From the NCBI GenBank assembly GCA_963921425.1, contig OY992833.1, forward strand, positions 10,147,738 to 10,211,737: a stretch of 64,000 nt of DNA, given 5' to 3'. The translations under genes and the position numbers were made by a program. Below the pieces are notes generated by a model, which searched no databases, had not been told where the DNA came from, and saw only the letters and a program-made list of their open reading frames with translations. Position 1 is the first letter of the stretch, and every line of letters begins with the position of its first letter. Of this stretch, positions 55,666 to 64,000 are shown one piece after another. This DNA is from Dryas octopetala. Taxonomy: Eukaryota; Streptophyta; Magnoliopsida; Rosales; Rosaceae.

Positions 55666-57749
55666 GTAATAAAAGAACTCTTAAGATTTAAATGAAAATG
55701 CTAGCAGTTTGAGAAAAGACATATATATTGACAATTTCGGTAACACCCTCTTAGAAATTCATCTAATAAGTGTAAGAAAGCAGTCGATCTATTAACCTTG
55801 TATACGAAAATATTCTAGAAATTAATTTATGTATATATATAGTTGACTAAGTTTAATCATGTTGAAGTTAGACTAATGGGTGTGTGAATTCTAATGTTCT
55901 AGTAGCTATCATAACCAACTGTCAAAAACATTAAAGAAAAAGAGAAACTTAAGAAATACCAATACAAAACCAAAGCATATATTTTGGTTTCTGCCAATAA
56001 CAAAAAGACAGACAATGGGTTGCAATATTAGGTGAACATAGCTTGTGTTTTAAGTTATACAATCTGTACCACCATACCCAAACTGATTTTGAAAACAAGA
56101 GCAGGTATATGGTGTGGTCCATTAATGATCGAGCTTGACATAATTAGCTACTCAAACTTTGAAAGTTCTTTCTTTATATTTGCCTCTCATTTACTCCATG
56201 ATTAATTTCAACATCGTAACCATCGATAGGGATCATAGACTCAACTTTTTCTTCTGCTCTTAATATATATTCTCTCATTCAAACAGTCAATAAGGCTGTG
56301 AACAGAAAAAAGGAAGCATTTCAAACAATAATCAAAAGCAAGGGGTTTGCTATATATATAATATCTCCTTACCCTCAACAACTCACACCCACTATCTTCA
56401 AAGTTGTAGTTAGCTATGACTTGTAGAGGTGTTTCACCACACGTCATTGATATATAGTCAAAAAGAGTGATCAATAGGTTTAAACTTTTACAAATTTGCT
56501 TTGTGCCCATAGGGACACTACATGCATTAGCCCTAATCATAATTATTATTGGACCGTATAGGCATCTAATTAATTATAGTAATCTGATTAGGGGAATGTA
56601 CCAACAAAAAGTGACACAGTACCTAGCTTTCCATCTTCTCATACATGCAAATTAATTAAGTGAAATTAGTAATGACCCAGTTGAACTCATGCTATATTTC
56701 AACTACTTTATTTGATGTTAATTTAATCTTTTATGGACTTGAAGCTTCACTTGTAAGCAAAAAAATAGAAATTGTGGTGTTATGGACCTTATGGTGTTAT
56801 ACTTATCCCATGTGCACTTGTGTCTCCATTCTATAACTACTGGTTTTAATTACTGTACCCCATGTAGTCCAAATGGGTATGATGTCTGATTTTTTTTTTT
56901 GGAGTAAAGTATGATGTCTGATTCAATTTTTTGATTCCATTTTGTCTGTGTTTCTAATAGTCAGCCATGTCTCTTATTAATTGCCTATTTTGGATAAAGG
57001 AAAAGAGAAAGATATTAAAGAGAAAAAAGTGGAAAGTTTTATTCGACCAGAAAAAAAGGGGAAAAAAAAGGCTCAAGGCTGAGTTCAAATTTGAAGAATT
57101 ACATGCCATGTGTGCATCAAAAAGAACATCTATGGGTGGTCCAATTTATATAGCTCTCTAGCTAAGTCATTTTCATGGCAGTAAGGGCATCTATTTTTTC
57201 ACGTTCAAAGGAAACATGCATTATTATTTCTTGCATGAAATGAAATTCACTCCTAAAATTAACACAATAACATTCTTTTATGTGATCCCTTTTTCTTTTT
57301 CTTTTACACTCTTGTTTGTTGTAGGCTTGTAGGTCATAGTACCTGCAAAAGCTGCAAAACCACTTGATGACTCCACACATGCTCCTCTCATAATTGAGAA
57401 ATCACATGCATTATACGTTTGAAAATTAAATACCAACTTCTCTTTTCCCTAGCTAGTGAAGAGACCTAAGGTAACATAGTAACATATGAATTGAATTTGA
57501 GCTTTTTTTTTTTTTTGGAATTCTTTTGTTTTTGTTTTGCTATTTACTTGTACTATTTTTGTTGTTTTGTTTTTGTAATTTTGCTATCAGCTTGCAGTAT
57601 TACAAAGTGTATCTCTACCTAGCTACCACCAACTTAATTAGATTCTTAGTTAATTATTGGCCTTTTAATTTACTTTAGCCTTTTGACAATTTGGACACTA
57701 ATTTAAGATAGAAACCAAGAATTTGAAAAGTAAGAAAAAAAGAAGTTGA
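55666..57749. other. Intergenic; one weak ankyrin-like fragment
   Basis: Mostly AT-rich with no gene. On the minus strand 56385-56470 reads CGETPLQVIANYNFEDSGCELLR followed by GTAAGG, which resembles one ankyrin repeat (GxTPLxxAAxxG...LL) ending at a splice donor. With one repeat and no second exon found, it is at best a gene fragment. Poly-T runs lie near 56890 and 57505. Confidence 0.3.
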
Positions 57750-57758
57750 TTTATTTAA

Positions 57759-58180
57759 GAACAATATTTGAGTCATCCTTGGGGGTGCCTTACCTCACCT
57801 CCTCAAATTCTGATTTCGGCAATGTCGGCACATAATCGGAACCATTCACTTTTTAGATCATTTATTATAGATCTTCTCTACAAAAAATTAACTCAATCGG
57901 AAATCGTTTGGTTATATAACTGTTGTCGATTAAATAAAAAAATTAATGATTTGGTAAAAAAAATCACTCTTTAATTGAAAACCATATATTTTTTCTATTT
58001 AATTGACACCAGTTATATAATTAAACGATTTCTGATTGATTTGATTTTTTTTCAGAGATGATCTTTAATATGTTATTTAAAAAATGAACAATTCCGATTA
58101 TGCGCCGATATTGCCAAAATCAAAATTTGAGGGGGGTGGAGTGACCTTAAGGTACCCTAGGAGTGACCCAAATTTTGTTC
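57759..58180. mobile_element. Mutator-type foldback MITE, 422 bp, upstream of the extensin gene
   Basis: Starts GAACAATATTTGAGTCATCC and, reversed from the right, GAACAAAATTTGGGTCACTC. The 9-bp TTTATTTAA is at 57750-57758 and 58181-58189. It is a full-length relative of the element at 18687, sharing TCGGAACC.TTCA.TTTTTA and AACTCAATCGGAAATCGTTT with their reverse copies. It ends about 830 bp upstream of the extensin TATA box. Confidence 0.85.
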
Positions 58181-58189
58181 TTTATTTAA

Positions 58190-59008
58190 TCGGAAAAAAA
58201 TTGGAAAGTACTGCTTCACATGGCGTCTGTCTGTAGCAACAACTGGATGGCTCAAATCAGATCTCATATGATTAATTTCATGATATTATTTTAAACCTTG
58301 GGAAAGGTTTGACCCAAAATCATGATCTAGAATTTGATCCAACGGCAGCAAGAGGTGCCCCAAAGGACAAGTGTTACATCATCAGTGTCATCATGGATAG
58401 GATTTCAAGCAATTTTGGTTATAAAAACACTAATTACATACATTCTATTGCAGTGTTTCACAAAATTAGAGCGAGCCCAGAAGTGGAAATAATGAATTAT
58501 TAATTTTGAAAAAATAATATTAATGTAGTAATATTTTAGCATTATCAACCCATATTATTAAATCAGCAATATTGGGTATACTGGTTTCTCAATTGGGAGC
58601 TACCCCAAGTGATCCAAACAGTGAATTAAAAAAGAAAACGCCAGCTAGAGTGACCCCAGTTGCTGCATTAATCAAAAGGAGTCCCGGTGCCGGCCCTTTT
58701 AATGTTTTATTGAAGAGTGGTTTCATTAAAAGCAAGAAAGTAATTAATGTTTGAGTTTGTATTTTTTTTTTTAATTTTTTTTTTTATATTCTTATAAATT
58801 ATTATTATTTTTAATTATTTTCTTGATATTTAATTAAAATTTTTTAAATTCCTAATTAATTTCTTATCAATTGTAAATTGTTTTACAAAATATTTTATTA
58901 GAAGTCCAATTTAAATTTTGCTGTGAACCTTCCAAAAGTCAGGACCGGCCTGAAGAGTCCATAAGAATTGGTCTCTTTTGACAGCTCTCTCCCAACGACT
59001 CACACTCA
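58190..59008 (+). promoter_or_regulatory. Upstream region of the extensin gene
   Basis: About 820 bp between the MITE and the TATA box. AT-rich with T runs at 58765-58790. Open frames 58309-58503 and 58572-58754 have no recognised domain. No other gene lies between, so the promoter should be here, but no specific factor site is claimed. Confidence 0.4.
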
Positions 59009-59017
59009 CTATAAAAT
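59009..59017 (+). promoter_or_regulatory. TATA box of the extensin gene
   Basis: CTATAAAAT in the context CACTCACTATAAAATTCAG. At the usual spacing of about 30 bp transcription would begin near 59040-59050. That leaves a leader of about 105 nt without an ATG before the start codon at 59153. Confidence 0.65.
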
Positions 59018-59152
59018 TCAGTGTATCATGCATGCCTTAGGCCATCACCACCACCACCATCACCACAAGCCCTCCTTCCTTTCACAAATTTTCTCTCAAT
59101 TTTCCCGAGAAAATTTTGGAAATTCTGGCTCATTGACAGCCAACAGCAACCC

Positions 59153-62100
59153 ATGAGGAGTGTGGGTGATGACCCCTCTTGGGGTCGTCTTTGGCCTCAA
59201 ATGGCAGTGGCATTAGTAGCCATGGTACTAGTTGTTTCAAGCAATGTGGGTTCAGTCCATGCAGAAGATCATGATGCCTATCCTTACTATTCCCCACCAC
59301 CACCTTACATTTACAGCTCACCACCACCCCCCTCTCCCTCCCCACCACCACCATATGTCTACAAGTCGCCGCCGCCTCCATCACCTTCACCTCCACCGCC
59401 TTATGTCTACAAATCACCACCACCGCCATCACCTTCACCACCACCACCTTATGTCTACAAGTCACCACCACCACCATCCCCTTCCCCACCACCAACTTAT
59501 GTCTATAAGTCCCCTCCACCTCCCCCACCCAAAGAACTACCTCCATACCACTACAAGTCTCCACCACCACCTTCACCCTCACCACCACCACCATATATCT
59601 ACAAGTCCCCTCCACCTCCCCCACCCAAAGAACTACCTCCATACCACTACAAGTCTCCACCACCACCTTCACCTTCACCGCCACCACCTTATATCTACAA
59701 GTCCCCTCCACCTCCCCCACCCAAAGAACTACCTCCATACCACTACAAGTCTCCACCACCACCTTCACCTTCACCGCCACCACCTTATATCTACAAGTCC
59801 CCTCCACCTCCCCCACCCAAAGAACTACCTCCATACCACTATAAGTCTCCACCACCACCTTCACCCTCACCGCCACCACCTTATATCTACAAGTCCCCTC
59901 CACCTCCCCCACCCAAAGAACTACCTCCATACCACTACAAGTCTCCACCACCACCTTCACCTTCACCGCCACCACCTTATATCTACAAGTCCCCTCCACC
60001 TCCCCCACCCAAAGAACTACCTCCATACCACTACAAGTCTCCACCACCACCTTCACCTTCACCGCCACCACCTTATATCTACAAGTCCCCTCCACCTCCC
60101 CCACCCAAAGAACTACCTCCATACCACTATAAGTCTCCACCACCACCTTCACCTTCACCGCCACCACCTTATATCTACAAGTCCCCTCCACCTCCCCCAC
60201 CCAAAGAACTACCTCCATACCACTACAAGTCTCCACCACCACCTTCACCTTCACCGCCACCACCATATATCTACAAGTCCCCTCCACCTCCCCCACCCAA
60301 AGAACTACCTCCATACCACTACAAGTCTCCACCACCACCATCACCTTCTCCTCCACCGCCATACTACTACAAATCCCCACCACCACCACACCATCATCCT
60401 CACCCACCATACTACTACAAGTCTCCACCTCCACCCTCACCATTGCTGCCGCCACCTTACTATTACAAGTCTCCACCGCCACCATCTCCAACGCCTTACT
60501 ACTACAAATCTCCACCACCACCTGCAAAGTCTCCTCCATACATCTACAAGTCTCCACCACCACCTGCTCCTTACTACCCGCACCCACATCCCCACCCGTT
60601 CGTAGTCAAGGTTGTCGGTAAGGTCTACTGTTACAGATGCTACGACTGGGGCTATCCAGTGAAGTCACATGACAAAAAGCACCTTAAAGGTATTCTTATC
60701 TTTCTAAAATATTCTCTTTCTTTAATTATGAATGCTACTTTTTATTTAGATATTATGAATGCTGTTTTTTTTATTGTTTTCCATATTGAAAGAGAGAGAG
60801 ATTTGTTTTTAAAGTCCTCTGGTCCCAATGAGAAATTTGGGTAGTATGGTCCTGCCAATCTGCTGAGTAACTTTGGGAAACAGAGGCACTATAATCACAA
60901 CGTGCACATGTGGCACTTTAATTTTGCAAACAGAAAAATAGTGATCATGGTAATTAAGATATATAAAGATATTAATTAATAAAAAATAGATATGAATTTA
61001 CATAGTATTTTTTATGTTGTCATAAATTAATCTACACTTAATTTGACTCATGTTTTTTTAATTTTTTTGGGAATAAAATGTACAGTAACTGCTTTAAATT
61101 AAGGATATCTAGAGGAATATGCAAAATAACAGCTTTGACTTTTTGTTACTTTACAGATCACATATGTAAGAGAGGTCCACACACAATCCTTTTCAACTAA
61201 TTAAAAGGAATTTTAATTCCAAAAAAGGAAAAGGATTTTGGTATTGAAATGGCTCACCTTGATCATCATAGTATTCTCATTGATTAATTAACATATTAAT
61301 TAGTACACAGGCTTGTCTGAAAACGATTGTTAATATAATTAAGAGATCTAGATCGAGTTTCAATAAGTGGGAATATGGTTGGTTGATTAATTAATTGTTT
61401 AATTTTGTTATGGAGCGCAGGTGCTGTTGTGCAGGTCACTTGCTGGACTGACAACAAGAAGGTCATCAAGGCTTATGGTAAAACCAAAATCAACGGCAAA
61501 TACAGCATCACAGTCGAAGGCTTTGACTATGACAAGTATGGGGTCAAGGCTTGCAGGGCCAAGCTCCACGCAGCACCCAAGGGTTCACCATGCAACATCC
61601 CAACCAAGCTACACTGGGGTCACAAGGGTGCAAAACTCAAAGTGAAGTCCAAGACTAAGTATGAGGTTGTGTTCTCGGCCAAGCCATTTGCTTATGCTCC
61701 AAAGACTCCTTACGAGGAGTGTCAAAAGCACACCCCCCACCCTCCTCCTTATGTTTACAAGTCACCACCACCACCAACACCAACATACGTGTACAAGTCC
61801 CCGCCTCCGCCCCCACCCAAGTACTACTACAAGTCACCACCACCACCAGCTTACTACTACAAGTCACCACCTCCACCAACTCCGACTTACGTGTACAAGT
61901 CTCCCCCTCCTCCACCACCGAAGTACTACTACAAGTCACCGCCTCCACCAACTCCGACTTATGTGTACAAGTCTCCCCCTCCGCCACCACCAAAGTACTA
62001 CTACAAGTCTCCACCACCACCGGCTTACTACTACAAGTCACCACCTCCACCAACTCCGACTTACGTGTACAAGTCTCCCCCTCCGCCACCACCGAAGTAC

Positions 62101-63759
62101 TACTACAAGTCTCCACCACCACCGGCTTACTACTACAAGTCACCGCCTCCACCAACTCCGACTTACGTGTACAAGTCTCCCCCTCCGCCACCACCGAAGT
62201 ACTACTACAAGTCTCCACCACCACCGGCTTACTCCTACAAATCACCGCCACCACCGCCGCCCAAGTACTACTACAAGTCGCCACCACCACCAGCTTACTA
62301 CTACAAGTCTCCACCACCACCATCACCTTATCCTCCACCGCCATACTACTACAAATCCCCACCACCACCACACCATCATCCTCACCCACCATACATCTAC
62401 AAGTCTCCACCACCACCTTCACCCTCACCACCACCACCTTATATCTACAAGTCCCCTCCACCTCCCCCACCCAAAGAACTACCTCCATACCACTACAAGT
62501 CTCCACCACCACCATCACCTTATCCTCCACCGCCATACTACTACAAATCCCCACCACCACCACACCATCATCCTCACCCACCATACATCTACAAGTCTCC
62601 ACCACCACCTTCACCCTCACCACCACCACCTTATATCTACAAGTCCCCTCCACCTCCCCCACCCAAAGAACTACCTCCATACCACTACAAGTCTCCACCA
62701 CCACCATCACCTTCTCCTCCATCGCCATACTACTACAAATCCCCACCACCACCACACCATCATCCTCACCCACCATACATCTACAAGTCTCCACCACCAC
62801 CTTCACCCTCACCACCACCACCTTATATCTACAAGTCCCCTCCACCTCCCCCACCCAAAGAACTACCTCCATACCACTACAAGTCTCCACCACCACCATC
62901 ACCTTCTCCTCCACCGCCATACTACTACAAATCCCCACCACCACCACACCATCATCCACACCCACCATACATCTACAAGTCTCCACCACCACCTTCACCC
63001 TCACCACCACCACCTTATATCTACAAGTCCCCTCCACCTCCCCCACCCAAAGAACTACCTCCATACCACTACAAGTCCCCACCTCCACCATCACCCTCTC
63101 CTCCACCACCATATTACTACAAATCCCCACCACCACCATCACCCTCACCACCACCCCCATACATTTACAAGTCTCCTCCTCCTCCATCACCTTCCCCTCC
63201 ACCACCATACTACTACCAATCACCTCCACCACCATCCCCCTCTCCTCCTCCACCCTACTACTACCAATCACCACCACCACCACCACACTCCCACTCTCAC
63301 CCACCCTACCACTACAAATCTCCACCACCACCATCAATTTCCCCTCCACCCCCATACCACTACAAGAGTCCCCCACCCCCATCCCCATCACCTCCACCAC
63401 CATATGTCTACACATCCCCACCGCCGCCATCGCCATCTCCTCCACCACCTTATCACTACAAGTCTCCCCCACCACCATCCCCAATTCCTCCTCCAGAAAA
63501 GCTCCCAACCCCAACACCTCCCTACCATTACAAATCTCCCCCACCACCATCTCCATCTCCTCCCCCACCATACCATTACAACTCCCCACCACCACCTTCC
63601 CCATCTCCTCCTCCACCATACCATTACAAGTCCCCACCACCACCATCATCCTCTCCTCCCCCCCCCTACATCTACAACTCACCTCCACCTCCTGTGAAAT
63701 CACCACCACCACCGGCGGCTTACATTTATGCCTCTCCCCCACCTCCAACTCACTACTGA
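59153..63759 (+). CDS. Giant extensin with a central Pollen Ole e 1 domain (two exons)
   Basis: Exons 59153-60689 and 61421-63759 (intron GTATTC...GCGCAG, phase 1) give 1291 residues. Residues 1-37 are a signal peptide (hydrophobic MAVALVAMVLVVSS, probable cut after SVHA). Residues about 45-480 are extensin repeats: S-P4 blocks with YVYK, YIYK and YHYK, including nine copies of a 32-residue unit with KELPPYHYK. Residues 484-613 are a Pollen Ole e 1 domain (PF01190; VVGKVYCYRCYDW..., ending PYEEC) with cysteines at 493, 496, 520, 557, 570 and 613. Residues 614-1291 are a second extensin block with TPTYVYK..KYYYK and HHHPHPPY units. Family knowledge: S-P4 motifs are hydroxylated and arabinosylated, and Y-x-Y motifs cross-link by isodityrosine, so the product is a cell-wall network glycoprotein. 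What the Ole e 1 domain binds is unknown. No stops or frameshifts in either array. Confidence 0.9.
59507..60370 (+). repeat. Nine 96-bp tandem coding repeats, exon 1
   Basis: Nine in-frame units of 32 codons, each encoding the KSPPPPPPKELPPYHY half and a KSPPPPSPSPPPPYIY half. The units differ at few positions, nearly all silent (TACAAG/TATAAG, CCTTCACCC/CCTTCACCT, CCACCACCA/CCGCCACCA). This points to recent homogenisation by unequal crossing-over or conversion. Confidence 0.95.
60690..61420 (+). other. Extensin intron (731 bp)
   Basis: Begins GTATTCTTATC and ends GGAGCGCAG. It is AT-rich, in sharp contrast to the C-rich exons. It splits the Ole e 1 domain after KSHDKKHLK and before GAVVQVTCW; joining restores the domain without a gap, which supports the splice sites. 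Confidence 0.85.
62305..63072 (+). repeat. Four 192-bp tandem coding repeats, exon 2
   Basis: Four in-frame units of 64 codons, each with KSPPPPSPYPPPPYYY (or SPSPP), KSPPPPHHHPHPPYIY, KSPPPPSPSPPPPYIY and KSPPPPPPKELPPYHY. The last two quarters are the 96-bp unit of exon 1, so the same sequence has been amplified on both sides of the Ole e 1 domain. Upstream (about 61760-62290) lies a separate array of TPTYVYKSPPPPPPKYYYK units with 72- and 102-bp spacing. Confidence 0.95.
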
Positions 63760-64000
63760 GCTCCAAAAGTTCAACCACATGCAGAGACCAATCATGTAAG
63801 TGAATGCTTCTTTGTAATTAGTATTCGATCACCAAACCGAAAATTAAGGGTCATTGCACTTTCAATTTTCTTGGCATTACATTTGCAAGATTAATCTTAT
63901 TAATTTTTGGGTTATTTCCAACAAATTGCAGGTTTCAATTTCAATAGTGGATTAATAAAGGAAGGCTCCATGAATGGAAAATTGAGACATCAAGCTTCGG
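63760..64000 (+). other. Extensin 3' UTR with a probable intron
   Basis: After the stop, ATCATGTAAGTGAATG (donor at 63796) and TTATTTCCAACAAATTGCAG (acceptor ending 63931) would define a 136-bp intron in the 3' UTR. The retained region continues GTTTCAATTTCAATAG... The transcript end lies beyond the window or has no visible signal. Confidence 0.45.

Noticed and set aside
59021..59152. Longer N-terminus for the extensin (starting at 59021)
   Set aside because: The codon at 59021 is GTG, no ATG precedes in this frame, and the extension would put the signal peptide 44 residues inside the protein. The TATA position also favours 59153.
59507..60370. CRISPR-like regular repeat
   Set aside because: The 96-bp period has no unique spacers, lies in a eukaryotic exon and is in frame.
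59130..60587. 485-codon open frame on the minus strand opposite the first extensin array
   Set aside because: It is the reverse complement of S-P4 repeats, giving repeated VVVETCSGMEVVLWVGEVEG. Codon periodicity of the plus strand explains it, and it has no signal or domain.
61655..63778. 707-codon minus-strand frame and two long plus-strand frames (61661-63697 and 61719-63803) in exon 2
   Set aside because: Shadows of a repeat whose unit is a multiple of three in all frames. Only the frame that continues the Ole e 1 domain and ends with a matching repeat is biologically consistent.

Overview
The window is nuclear DNA of a flowering plant, almost certainly a eudicot. The evidence is strong AT richness, spliced plant-type genes (an extensin with a Pollen Ole e 1 domain and a CURLY FLAG LEAF-type WW protein) and plant transposons of nearly every class: LTR retrotransposons, a TRIM, LINE tails, tRNA-derived SINEs, CACTA, hAT, Mutator-like and many MITEs. 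The species cannot be named from the sequence. No bacterial, viral or organellar block is visible.

Only two genes look intact. A two-exon CFL1-like gene (7813-8506, +) encodes a 191-residue WW-domain protein with an LxLxL motif and a four-cysteine C-terminal ribbon; its intron carries a long CT/AC microsatellite. A very large two-exon extensin gene (59153-63759, +, 1291 residues) has a signal peptide, a long extensin block, a complete six-cysteine Ole e 1 domain split by the intron, and a second long extensin block. A frame-broken FAR1 DNA-binding-domain fragment (2159-2663, -) and a decayed tRNA-Tyr (about 48.41-48.50 kb) are the other gene-like remnants.

Region by region: 0-7 kb holds a hAT-like end, the FAR1 fragment, a Mutator-like element with a GA microsatellite and a cluster of SINEs. 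7.8-8.5 kb is the CFL1-like gene. 9.3-12.1 kb is a complete 2.77-kb solo LTR. 14-16 kb is a decayed copia gag interrupted by a hAT-type MITE. 17-21 kb holds two more copies of the Mutator-like family and a MITE whose left part and flank were perfectly tandem-duplicated. 21-26 kb is a dense MITE field with a LINE tail, a CT/GA hairpin and a TRIM cut by a CACTA end. 26-43.6 kb is mostly nested LTR sequence with two hAT elements and one SINE. 44-49.5 kb has MITEs, a LINE tail with a perfect 16-bp target duplication and a mini-CACTA. 49.86-55.66 kb is one full CACTA element. 57.8-58.2 kb is a MITE just upstream of the extensin promoter.

The strongest evidence for the mobile elements is boundary evidence: terminal inverted repeats plus perfect target-site duplications found by reading both flanks (9 bp for nine Mutator-type elements, 8 bp for two hAT elements, 3 bp for two CACTA elements, 5 bp for one solo LTR, 14-16 bp for retroposons). 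The two intact genes have no evident functional relationship. The least ordinary signals are the Ole e 1 domain sandwiched between two extensin arrays, the GC-rich cargo module carried by the Mutator-like family, and an internal inverted core shared by foldback elements whose ends are unrelated.
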